Assembly (NCBI GenBank): GCA_019057975.1
Contig: JAHLWJ010000073.1
Coordinates: 1 to 16,986, forward strand
DNA: 16,986 bases
Direction: 5' to 3'
From: Promethearchaeota archaeon
GTDB taxonomy: Archaea; Asgardarchaeota; Lokiarchaeia; Sigynarchaeales; SOKP01
Shown here: positions 1 to 7,083 of the stretch, piece by piece
How positions within the stretch are numbered: position 1 is the stretch's first letter
Layout of the letters: each line of letters begins with the position of its first letter
Translations under genes and position numbers: made by a program
The notes under the pieces: generated by a model
What the model was told of the DNA's origin: nothing
Databases searched by the model: none
The model's input: the letters and a program-made list of their open reading frames with translations, nothing else

Positions 1-1072
1 CACCTATTTTTTTTAGATCTCCTTCAGAAACATTTTTATCCTCTAAGCTTATCCATAATCCAATTTTCTTCAAGAATTTCTCTATTTCAATACACGCTTG
101 TTCTGCAGCTACAACATCAGATTCATTAATTAAATCTGGATTGAATAATCTACCAACAGTTGCATATTTTTGTGAAGCATGCTTCCAAGTCCAACGATTT
201 ATTTCAGGATACATTATCGCTAGAGCCTCTCCATGCGTAATATTTGAATTATTCCCACCGATAGACATGCCTATTGCATGAAAAAGTGTGGTCCCGACAT
301 TTGTAATGCAAATGCCTCCAAATGTGCTAGCCATAGAAAGTGCTTCCCTTGCTTCTTTATTTGAACTATCTTTAATAGCGATTGGTAGATACTTAATTAC
401 CATTTTTAAAGAATCCAAAGCAATTAAATCGACTAAATATATGGAAAATTTATTCAAATAACTTTCAAATAAATGGCAAAAAACATCAAAACCAGTCGTA
501 GCTGTAATATATGGAGGGACCGTCATTGTAGGTTCAGGATCAACGATACTGACCTTTGGGCATAAAGACCAGTTTGCAAGCACAGACTTTAATTTTTCTT
601 TAGAATTTTTGATAACTGCTACGCTTGTGATTTCAGCTCCCGTTCCTGAAGTAGTTGGAATGGTAACAATTGGTAATAATTTTTTACTGTTAATACGCTT
701 TTGCCCTAATCGATAATCCCATATATCTCCTTCATGAGTGGCACCAACCGCAATACTTTTAGCAGTATCAATGCTCGAACCACCACCGACGCCTAATATT
801 ACATCAATGTTGTTTTTGATAGCCATTTCAGAAGCCAGATTTATAGAATCGGTGGTTGGATTCGGAATAACTCCATCAAAATGAATTACATCAACTCCTG
901 CTTCATTACATAATGTTTTAACTTTTTCAAACAATGGTTCCATTGCGGGAAAAGGTTTGACTGTAACTAAAAGACACTTTTTTCCTAAACGCGAAGTAAC
1001 TTTTCCAACTTCATTGACACGACCCCAACCATATCTAATACTCGTTGGTAAATAATAATTAAAATTTTTCAT
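1..1072 (-). CDS. Iron-containing (group III) alcohol dehydrogenase, 3' end cut by window
   Basis: NAD(P)-dependent, Fe-dependent dehydrogenase expected to interconvert alcohols and aldehydes in the cytoplasm. I translated the frame from the ATG at 1072 and found 357 open codons to base 1. Family members are usually about 380-390 residues, so only the C-terminal tip is missing. The nucleotide-binding GGGSSIDTAK is at residues 96-105, followed by IPTTSGTGAE at 138-147. The expected metal ligands are Asp196, His200, His265 and His280. Position 269, where many members have a second His (HxxxH), is Met. A GAGGAG Shine-Dalgarno 5 nt before the ATG fixes the start. It lies downstream of the carboxylesterase on the same strand, 196 bp away, and seems to have its own promoter. 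The family assignment is firm; the substrate (butanol-type or other alcohol) cannot be read from the sequence. Confidence 0.93.
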   Translation of the reverse strand, partial: MKNFNYYLPTSIRYGWGRVNEVGKVTSRLGKKCLLVTVKPFPAMEPLFEKVKTLCNEAGVDVIHFDGVIPNPTTDSINLASEMAIKNNIDVILGVGGGSSIDTAKSIAVGATHEGDIWDYRLGQKRINSKKLLPIVTIPTTSGTGAEITSVAVIKNSKEKLKSVLANWSLCPKVSIVDPEPTMTVPPYITATTGFDVFCHLFESYLNKFSIYLVDLIALDSLKMVIKYLPIAIKDSSNKEAREALSMASTFGGICITNVGTTLFHAIGMSIGGNNSNITHGEALAIMYPEINRWTWKHASQKYATVGRLFNPDLINESDVVAAEQACIEIEKFLKKIGLWISLEDKNVSEGDLKKIG

Positions 1073-1077
1073 ACCAT

Positions 1078-1083
1078 CTCCTC
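1078..1083 (-). promoter_or_regulatory. Shine-Dalgarno of the alcohol dehydrogenase
   Basis: GAGGAG on the minus strand with a 5-nt spacer to the ATG at 1072. It is one of the few clear ribosome-binding sites in the window and decides the start. Confidence 0.75.
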
Positions 1084-1157
1084 ATCCTTATCTTTACTAT
1101 TATTGAACTCTGTCATAATCTAATAATGAGTATATGAAATTGATATTAATCATTTTC

Positions 1158-1163
1158 TTTATA
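1158..1163 (-). promoter_or_regulatory. Candidate TATA box for the alcohol dehydrogenase
   Basis: The minus strand reads CTATAAAG here. With the usual archaeal TATA-to-start distance of about 25 bp, transcription would begin near 1133 and leave a leader of about 60 nt. A second candidate, TTCATATA near 1129-1137, cannot be excluded. The rest of the 196-bp gap 1073-1268 holds the palindrome at 1174 and the esterase terminator; no gene is seen. Confidence 0.4.
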
Positions 1164-1173
1164 GAATTAATAT

Positions 1174-1185
1174 TTACTATCGTAA
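1174..1185. promoter_or_regulatory. Candidate operator TTAC-TATC-GTAA, copy 1
   Basis: Inverted half-sites TTAC and GTAA with a 4-bp centre, 11 bp upstream of the TATAAA proposed for the alcohol dehydrogenase. The same half-site pair and spacing recur at 2862 and 13693. The regulator is unknown; the function is inferred only from position and recurrence. Confidence 0.4.
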
Positions 1186-1235
1186 AAATAACTAATCTTG
1201 TTTAAATTCTTACTAATTATAAAATAGACAAGAAG

Positions 1236-1268
1236 TTCTTAAGAAAAAAATGAAATTAAGAAAAAAAA
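1236..1268 (-). terminator. T-tract terminator of the carboxylesterase
   Basis: On the minus strand the esterase stop codon is followed at once by T8 (1261-1268) and then T7 (1244-1250), ending in the palindrome TTCTTAAGAA (1236-1245). Tandem T-tracts are the usual archaeal intrinsic termination signal. Confidence 0.55.
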
Positions 1269-2786
1269 TCAATGGCTATACTTAAAAGGAAGTTTTTCCA
1301 TTGCTAACCTTTCAGCTCGTAATGGATCTTTCTCTATTTTAATAGTCTCACCAAATAATAATGTGTATCTATTATCTATATCATAAGTAGGCCACGGAGG
1401 GATTTCATTGTGATTTGGGTTTCCTGATCTTGCGAACGAAATCCAAGTATCCATCATTAGCTCAGAAATTTTTGAATTAATATCATCCCTCTTAGGGTAA
1501 ACCCCAAATTCAGTGTCATCTAAAGATCCAAATACGAAAGGAATTTCGAGTGCGTGAGTTGCTCCAAAAACTCCCCCCATTACAGGAGTTCTATAAGTAA
1601 ATAAATACATATATGTATTATTATTGTGTGCTGATTGAGCTTCTGCTACTCTTATAGAGGGATACCGAAAAGTAAAATCCGAGGATATAGCATTCAATAC
1701 ATCAAAGGGGTTATTTCTAGAATGTTTATATGAATTGATAAGTTTTTCAACTTGGGTTTTATCAATATCTAAATTATTTAAACTTGTATTAATCAATTCA
1801 GTTAAACCATTCCAATCAATATGTTGTAATTTTGGAGTCAACATAGAAAAGAATGTCCACTCATTAAGATTAGTTCCAATTAATAAATCTACATTCTTTG
1901 ATGATCCCTTATTAATTGCTAGTAGAGGATGTTCCGGTACCATATTTTCATCAATAGTAGGAGGATAACCTGTCCAGTCTTGTTTGCCCCATTTTTCTAA
2001 TCTTATCTCGTTTTCTTTTTTAATCAATTTTTCAACAGAGATTTTGCGAATAGCATCAATGTCACCTGGTTTTATTCCGAGTCTCGAAAATAAAGTCTTA
2101 GACGCTTGAATGCCACCTTCTGTGTGATGACCTTGAGAGTCCAGAGCTCCACTTTGACAAATTGCCCGACGAATGAACGGCTTTGCAGCGGGCATTGAAA
2201 GTAATGTGCAAACAGCTGTACTTCCTGCAGACTCACCAAAAATCGTGATATTATGGGGATCTCCTCCAAAATTTGCTATATTATCATAAACCCATTTTAA
2301 AGCAGCGATCTGGTCTATAAAACCAAAATTTGAAACTTCATCAGGTACATATAGATTCCCTAATGCTCCTAAACGATAATTTATCGTAATTACACAAACA
2401 TCGCCCCTTTGACTTAAGAATTCACCATTATAACGTGGCGATGGAGCTCCTCCGTAATGAAATCCGCCACCGTGAATCCAGAACATAACAGGGCGCTTTT
2501 TATTATCACATGCAGGAGTCCAAATATTTAATGTCAAACAATCTTCGCTCTGAGGATGATCTTTTATAGATGATGCCGGTATATAAGGCTGAGGCGCGAT
2601 AGGACCAAATTCTGTAGCCTCAAGGATGCCTTCCCAAGGTTCCTTTTCAACAGGGCTCCGAAAACGCAAATCACCAATTGGAGGTTCAGCATACGGTATT
2701 CCTTTAAAAATGGACAAATCCTTTTCTATACACCCCCTTAGTTTTCCCGTTGTAGTTTTAACAATATCAGTATTTTTCATTAGCAT
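1269..2786 (-). CDS. Type-B carboxylesterase (alpha/beta hydrolase)
   Basis: A 505-residue serine esterase, normal length for the para-nitrobenzyl esterase/cholinesterase family, that hydrolyses carboxylic esters to acid and alcohol. Visible signatures are EDCLTLNIW at 81-89, the oxyanion HGGGF at 105-109, the nucleophile elbow GESAG with Ser186, the triad Glu309 in GTNLNEW and the triad His411 in GATHALE. No signal peptide or membrane segment is apparent, so it is probably cytoplasmic. ATG codons at 2786 and 2780 (MLM) are both possible starts; neither has a clear Shine-Dalgarno. It diverges from the acyl-CoA synthetase, which could activate the released acid, and precedes the alcohol dehydrogenase, which could oxidise the alcohol. 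Type-B carboxylesterases are mainly bacterial and eukaryotic, so acquisition by transfer is plausible but untested. Confidence 0.95.
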   Translation of the reverse strand: MLMKNTDIVKTTTGKLRGCIEKDLSIFKGIPYAEPPIGDLRFRSPVEKEPWEGILEATEFGPIAPQPYIPASSIKDHPQSEDCLTLNIWTPACDNKKRPVMFWIHGGGFHYGGAPSPRYNGEFLSQRGDVCVITINYRLGALGNLYVPDEVSNFGFIDQIAALKWVYDNIANFGGDPHNITIFGESAGSTAVCTLLSMPAAKPFIRRAICQSGALDSQGHHTEGGIQASKTLFSRLGIKPGDIDAIRKISVEKLIKKENEIRLEKWGKQDWTGYPPTIDENMVPEHPLLAINKGSSKNVDLLIGTNLNEWTFFSMLTPKLQHIDWNGLTELINTSLNNLDIDKTQVEKLINSYKHSRNNPFDVLNAISSDFTFRYPSIRVAEAQSAHNNNTYMYLFTYRTPVMGGVFGATHALEIPFVFGSLDDTEFGVYPKRDDINSKISELMMDTWISFARSGNPNHNEIPPWPTYDIDNRYTLLFGETIKIEKDPLRAERLAMEKLPFKYSH

Positions 2787-2842
2787 ATTTCATCTGTTTT
2801 TTACTCTTTAAAAATATTTATCTGATTAAGTTTATTTATTTT

Positions 2843-2850
2843 TTTTATAA
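2843..2850 (-). promoter_or_regulatory. Candidate TATA box for the carboxylesterase
   Basis: The minus strand reads TTATAAAA, about 57 bp before the ATG at 2786, giving an expected leader of about 30-35 nt. A second AT-rich element around 2808-2820 (ATTTTTAAAG) would instead give a leaderless mRNA, which would fit the lack of a Shine-Dalgarno. Confidence 0.35.
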
Positions 2851-2861
2851 GTTATCCATTT

Positions 2862-2873
2862 TTACTTATGTAA
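2862..2873. promoter_or_regulatory. Candidate operator TTAC-TTAT-GTAA, copy 2
   Basis: TTAC-N4-GTAA between the divergent esterase and acyl-CoA synthetase genes. It sits 12 bp upstream of the proposed esterase TATA box and 26 bp upstream of the synthetase TATA box. A related pair with a 3-bp centre, TTAC-CCC-GTAA, follows at 2885-2895, centred about 22 bp away, so two protein dimers could sit about two helix turns apart. Confidence 0.45.
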
Positions 2874-2884
2874 TTTGATAGAAA

Positions 2885-2895
2885 TTACCCCGTAA
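2885..2895. promoter_or_regulatory. Candidate second half-site pair TTAC-CCC-GTAA
   Basis: Same half-sites as the 2862 palindrome but with a 3-bp centre, just upstream of the synthetase TATA box (2900-2908). The different spacing lowers confidence that the same protein binds it. Confidence 0.25.
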
Positions 2896-2899
2896 GTCC

Positions 2900-2908
2900 T
2901 TTTTAAAT
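2900..2908 (+). promoter_or_regulatory. Candidate TATA box for the acyl-CoA synthetase operon
   Basis: TTTTTAAAT, 35 bp before the ATG at 2944. The predicted start of transcription is near 2926-2930, giving a short leader of about 15 nt without a convincing Shine-Dalgarno. Confidence 0.45.
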
Positions 2909-2943
2909 GAAAGACATAGTTAAAATTAAGAAGTGCCTAAAGT

Positions 2944-4815
2944 ATGAGTATAAATCGTACCCAATCAAGAAAAAGTAAGAGTTACTTACCATCCAAATGG
3001 GATTATATTAAGGCTTGGTTATTTTCTCGTCATGTAATTAAGCGAATGGAAAGCGTAGTTGATGAAGCCTTAGCTGTAACTCCAGAATCTTATAATAATG
3101 TTGCAATTTTGATAGAAAAACATGCTAAAGAGTATCCAAATGATGCAGCAATTCTTTTTGAGGATGAAAGGTACACACATAAGGAATATAATGAATTGTG
3201 CAACCGATATGCCAATTATTTCCAAAATAAGGTCGGACTAAACAAAGGAGACGTAGCAATTGTTTTTATAACGAATAGGCCTGAGATGATGTTTACAATA
3301 TTTGGATTGTCTAAAATAGGAGTTATTTCTTCTCTAATTAATACTAAACAAAGATCCAATCCTCTAGTTCATAGTATTAACATCGATCCTGGAAAAGTCT
3401 TCATTATTGGTGAAGAATTAATAGAAGCATTTGAAGATGTTCGTCAGGACCTTAATTTATCAGAAGAACAATCTAAACATTTATACTTTGTTCCAGATAA
3501 CGGAGATGTTAAAAAACCCGACGAGTTTCAGAATTTATTTGATCTTGTTAAAAAAGAAGATATTTCCAATCCTCCAACATCAAAAACACTCCAAGCGAAA
3601 GACCCGTATGCTTACATCTTCACTAGTGGAACAACGGGGTTACCAAAAGCAGCAATCATTACACACGGACATACTTACGATTGTAGTATTTACTTCGCCG
3701 ATACTGTTGTTGGATTTGACCACAAGGATGTAATATATGTGACTACTCCTCTTTTTCATTCTCATGCTATACAAGTAGCTTATGCAGCATCATTAAGATA
3801 TGGCTCAACTATTGCATTAAGGCGTAAATTTTCTGCTAGTAATTTTTGGGATGATGCTATTAAATTTAAAGCTACCAGTTTTAATTATATTGGGGAAATT
3901 TGTCGATACCTATATAATCAACCTGAAAAACCTACTGACCGGAAACACAATATAAAGAAAATCATAGGAAATGGTCTTAGGAATGAAATGTGGAGGGATT
4001 TCAAAAAAAGATTTGGAATTAAGGAAATATATGAATTTTATGGTGCTACAGAAAAAAATGCTCCAAATATTGCTAATCGTTTTAATTTGAATTGTACCGT
4101 TGGTTTCACATTAAAACCATACGCAATTGTAAAATATGATCTAGATACTAATGAACCTATTAGAGGTGAGAATGATTATATGATAAAAGCAAAAGAAGGA
4201 GAAGCAGGGCTTCTGATAGCACAAATTGAAACAGATAATTTATATATATATACCGATAAAAAAGCGGATGAAAAGAAACTTCTCAGAAATGTGTTTGAGG
4301 ATGGAGACATTTATTTTAACACAGGAGATCTTCTTAAAGAGATAGGAAAGTTTAAAAAAATTTACAATTTTAATCAATTTGTTGATAGAATTGGAGATAC
4401 TTTTAGATGGAAAGGGGAAAATGTATCCACTGAAGAAGTTGAGTCAGTAATTAATGAATTTGACCAAGTTGAAATGTGCTGCGTATATGGTGTAAAGATT
4501 CCACATACCGAAGGTAGAGCTGGAATGGTTTCAATAATATCCAATTCAAAATCAAAGGATTTTGATTTTGCCGGATTTTATTCTATGATTCAAGAAAATT
4601 TACCAGAATATGCCGTACCAAAATTTATTCGTTTCACTCCTAATTTAAGCACAACAGCAACTCTTAAAATTAAGAAGGGCAATTTAAAAAAAGAGGCATT
4701 TAACCTTGAAGAAATAGAAGATTCTATTTATATCCTTTTACCTAACTCATCTGGATATAGATTATTGACAAAAGAAATATATTCTGGGATTTTAAACTCA
4801 AACTACAATTTTTAA
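2944..4815 (+). CDS. FATP-type long/very-long-chain fatty acyl-CoA synthetase
   Basis: A 623-residue ANL-superfamily adenylate-forming enzyme that makes acyl-CoA from fatty acid, ATP and CoA. The AMP-binding loop FTSGTTGLPK is at 226-235, the EFYGATE motif at 364-370, NTGDLL at 459-464, and the hinge region DRIGDTFRWKGENVS at 481-495. The C-terminal lysine region is TATLKIKKG at 571-579. The phrasing YIGEICRYL, GNGLRNEMW and DTFRWKGENVSTEEVE is typical of the FATP/SLC27-like subgroup rather than generic FadD. The first 45 residues hold a basic, aromatic amphipathic stretch but no clear TM helix, so membrane association is possible. Length is normal. It is followed 36 bp later by the SGNH hydrolase, probably in one transcript. 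The subgroup is clear; chain-length preference is not. Confidence 0.93.
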   Translation: MSINRTQSRKSKSYLPSKWDYIKAWLFSRHVIKRMESVVDEALAVTPESYNNVAILIEKHAKEYPNDAAILFEDERYTHKEYNELCNRYANYFQNKVGLNKGDVAIVFITNRPEMMFTIFGLSKIGVISSLINTKQRSNPLVHSINIDPGKVFIIGEELIEAFEDVRQDLNLSEEQSKHLYFVPDNGDVKKPDEFQNLFDLVKKEDISNPPTSKTLQAKDPYAYIFTSGTTGLPKAAIITHGHTYDCSIYFADTVVGFDHKDVIYVTTPLFHSHAIQVAYAASLRYGSTIALRRKFSASNFWDDAIKFKATSFNYIGEICRYLYNQPEKPTDRKHNIKKIIGNGLRNEMWRDFKKRFGIKEIYEFYGATEKNAPNIANRFNLNCTVGFTLKPYAIVKYDLDTNEPIRGENDYMIKAKEGEAGLLIAQIETDNLYIYTDKKADEKKLLRNVFEDGDIYFNTGDLLKEIGKFKKIYNFNQFVDRIGDTFRWKGENVSTEEVESVINEFDQVEMCCVYGVKIPHTEGRAGMVSIISNSKSKDFDFAGFYSMIQENLPEYAVPKFIRFTPNLSTTATLKIKKGNLKKEAFNLEEIEDSIYILLPNSSGYRLLTKEIYSGILNSNYNF

Positions 4816-4851
4816 TCTTTATAAATTAGAATAACTGAAAGAATTAAGATT

Positions 4852-5625
4852 ATGCTTGATCAACTAATAAAAAATTGGAAATTAGAGCCAAATAAAGCAA
4901 AATGTATTATTGCCTTTGGATCTAGTAATACTGAACTTCATTGGCACGCCTTAGGTCATTTTAACTGGTTCTCCTGGCTAACAGCTTCTTTCCGAGAATG
5001 GATTGGAAGACATATAACAACATTAAATCAAGGGATTAATGGAGAAACAGTTGAAGATCTATTAAAAAGAATCGATCGAGATGTCATTAATTACAAACCA
5101 GACATTACCTTTATCACCATAGGTGGTAATGACGCCAATGCAGGAATGGCACTGGATGATTACAGAGCTGCTATAGAAAAAATTATTGACAGATTATATG
5201 AAATCAAATGTTTACCAATCCTTCAAACTTATTATTGCCCTATTTACGAGGAAATGTCAGAAACATTTCAAAAGTTTCCAAAATATATGGAAATAAAAAG
5301 AACGATAAGTTCTGAAAGGCAGATACTGCTGATAGATCAATATAAGTATTTTTCAGCTTTATATAAAAACGAAAAAAACATTTACTCTGAATTAATGCTT
5401 GATGGTTTACATGTTAACCCTATTGGAAATGCAATAATGGGACTGATTGCGTGTCGATCATGTTATCTACCAGACCCTATTTTTTTAGATATAAAGTTTG
5501 AAAAGAAGGTTCAATTTTATTTAGATAAAATGAATCACTACATCGAGTTTCCTCCAAGTATTGAGGTTAACCAACACGACGAAGTGAAGAAGGGCTATAG
5601 AGATTATTTTGAAAAACTAACTTAA
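4852..5625 (+). CDS. SGNH/GDSL-family hydrolase
   Basis: A 257-residue lipase/esterase-type hydrolase. Block I is FGSSNTE with the expected nucleophile Ser25; the usual GDS Asp is replaced by Ser24. Block II is NQGINGET at 59-66, block III is GGND at 91-94, and block V is DGLHVNP with Asp184 and His187. All four SGNH blocks are therefore present and in order. There is no signal peptide or TM segment, so it is probably cytoplasmic. A tail of about 57 residues follows the catalytic domain. The ATG at 4852 lacks a clear Shine-Dalgarno, but the 36-bp gap after the acyl-CoA synthetase suggests co-transcription and a joint role in releasing and activating acyl groups. It could act as an esterase, a thioesterase or a carbohydrate deacetylase. 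Confidence 0.88.
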   Translation: MLDQLIKNWKLEPNKAKCIIAFGSSNTELHWHALGHFNWFSWLTASFREWIGRHITTLNQGINGETVEDLLKRIDRDVINYKPDITFITIGGNDANAGMALDDYRAAIEKIIDRLYEIKCLPILQTYYCPIYEEMSETFQKFPKYMEIKRTISSERQILLIDQYKYFSALYKNEKNIYSELMLDGLHVNPIGNAIMGLIACRSCYLPDPIFLDIKFEKKVQFYLDKMNHYIEFPPSIEVNQHDEVKKGYRDYFEKLT

Positions 5626-5636
5626 GAATTAGCAAA

Positions 5637-5664
5637 AAAACAATTCAATTGATTTAATTGTTTT
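5637..5664. terminator. Bidirectional hairpin terminator
   Basis: A perfect 9-bp stem, AAAACAATT (5637-5645) with AATTGTTTT (5656-5664), and a 10-nt loop. The left arm lies inside an A-run (T-run on the minus strand) and the right arm is followed by T-rich sequence, so it can serve both the SGNH gene and the convergent beta-lactamase-fold gene within a 51-bp gap. Confidence 0.65.
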
Positions 5665-5676
5665 GTGTTTTTCATT

Positions 5677-6969
5677 TTACATGTTTTTATGATTTCTAGT
5701 GGAAATATTATTTTTCTTTTTTATAGTAAAACCATGAATGGCTACTGTAAAGACAATTATTGACATTAATATTGGAAGAGGACTCCCAGGTATCGCCCCA
5801 CCAGTTCCAGTTGAAAATTGGAGTATATAATCTTCTATAATATTACGATATATCAAATCATAAGATCCAGAAACCCACCCCGTAAATGCTATTATTACAT
5901 TATATTCTGGGATAACAAAGATAGATTGACCCCCCATTCCAGATGTATGATACCCTGCATCAATATCATTATTATAAGTATCATTAGTATAGATCAAATA
6001 TCCATAATTGAATAACTTAGATGGGGGAGAATATAACCACCTTCCATCAGCTTTATATGTTGTAGCATCTTTTACCCATTCTGAAGGTATTAGTTGGGTT
6101 CCATTCCAAATACCATCATTTAGACATAATACTCCTAATTTTGCTTGTACCTGCGGTGAACATTCAAACCCATACCCACCATAGCTAACATGATTATTAT
6201 CTTGGTACCATTCCCAATCTTCTACTGTTATTCCCATTGGTTCAAACAAATGTTCATGTGCAAAATCTGCCGCGCTTTGACCAGTTACATTACTGATTAT
6301 CCCTGATAAGAGATTAGGGCCATCATTGCTATATGCGAAACCTCCAGATTCTCCGGGAGTAAATATTAATGGTACGTCGTCAAGAGCCCATTCAACAGAA
6401 TCACCATTAGCAGTAGAACCACCTGGGTAAGAAGGGCTAAATGAACCAATAAACCCCGCATTCATAGTTAGCAATTGTTCTATTGTTATATTCTTCTTTT
6501 GTTCACTATCGGTAAAACTAGGATCCCAAATATCAGAAAAAAATTCATAGAGCGTTTGATTTATATTACTCAAGTAGCCTTCTTCAATTGCTATCCCAAT
6601 CAAAAGCGCCATTAAACTTTTGGTAGTCGAATATTGAGCATGGAGTTTCGAACCTCCAATATACGTTTTGTTATCTCGAATTTGTGAATTATAAAGGTAT
6701 TCTTCGGTCAAAAGATACCCATTGCGTACAATGACGACACTATGGACATCTAGACCAGCGTCTTCTATATATTCAAACATGCTAGAGATCGAATTGGAAT
6801 CTATTCCTTGAGTTTCGGGAGTTACTTCATTCCATTCAAAAGTTGGCCAATATGTTTCACTATTACTCCCTCGCACCATTATAGGTAGAAATGAAAATAA
6901 GAAAGCAACAGCAACTAATGAGATTATAAAGCTAATAATTTTAATCCTTCTCGATATCAATATTTTCAC
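5677..6969 (-). CDS. Secreted, membrane-anchored serine hydrolase of the beta-lactamase (class C/PBP) fold
   Basis: A 430-residue protein of the serine beta-lactamase-like family, which includes esterases, D-aminopeptidases and penicillin-binding-protein relatives. The SxxK motif is STTK at 114-117 with nucleophile Ser114, the YxN motif is YSN at 213-215, and HTSG at 341-344 takes the place of KTG. A signal peptide or TM segment covers about 11-31. After GGAIPGSPLP (390-399), a hydrophobic helix (about 399-414) and KKK form a C-terminal anchor like that of the substrate-binding protein, so the catalytic domain should face outside. The start is GTG at 6969; no ATG precedes the signal sequence. 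It follows the DppF-like gene by 114 bp on the same strand and may trim peptides or esters for uptake. Because archaea lack peptidoglycan, true beta-lactam resistance is unlikely. Confidence 0.9.
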   Translation of the reverse strand: MKILISRRIKIISFIISLVAVAFLFSFLPIMVRGSNSETYWPTFEWNEVTPETQGIDSNSISSMFEYIEDAGLDVHSVVIVRNGYLLTEEYLYNSQIRDNKTYIGGSKLHAQYSTTKSLMALLIGIAIEEGYLSNINQTLYEFFSDIWDPSFTDSEQKKNITIEQLLTMNAGFIGSFSPSYPGGSTANGDSVEWALDDVPLIFTPGESGGFAYSNDGPNLLSGIISNVTGQSAADFAHEHLFEPMGITVEDWEWYQDNNHVSYGGYGFECSPQVQAKLGVLCLNDGIWNGTQLIPSEWVKDATTYKADGRWLYSPPSKLFNYGYLIYTNDTYNNDIDAGYHTSGMGGQSIFVIPEYNVIIAFTGWVSGSYDLIYRNIIEDYILQFSTGTGGAIPGSPLPILMSIIVFTVAIHGFTIKKKNNISTRNHKNM

Positions 6970-7046
6970 TTCTAATTTGATTTTAATTAGAGTAAATAAT
7001 TATTACTTTCATAATAGATTAGGTCACTTAGGGTTGTAATATTTAC

Positions 7047-7054
7047 TTTATAAT
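7047..7054 (-). promoter_or_regulatory. Candidate TATA box for the beta-lactamase-fold gene
   Basis: The minus strand reads TTATAAAG in the 114-bp gap after the transporter operon, giving a predicted leader of about 50 nt before the GTG at 6969. No strong terminator is seen just after the DppF-like tandem stop TAATAA, so readthrough from the operon is also possible. Confidence 0.35.
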
Positions 7055-7083
7055 TTGAAAGAAATTAATCTTAACACTACTTA

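Noticed and set aside
1735..1968. Open frame on the plus strand inside the carboxylesterase
   Set aside because: It is antisense to conserved esterase sequence and has no recognisable protein content; a shadow frame. The same applies to the other short frames overlapping conserved genes.
2847..2869. Inverted repeat ATAAGT...ACTTAT as an operator
   Set aside because: Only 6 bp with an 11-bp spacer in AT-rich DNA and not repeated in the window; it overlaps the better-supported TTAC-N4-GTAA site.
5677..6969. Calling the SxxK protein an antibiotic-resistance beta-lactamase
   Set aside because: It has HTSG instead of KTG and esterase/peptidase-like layout, and the apparent host is an archaeon without peptidoglycan.
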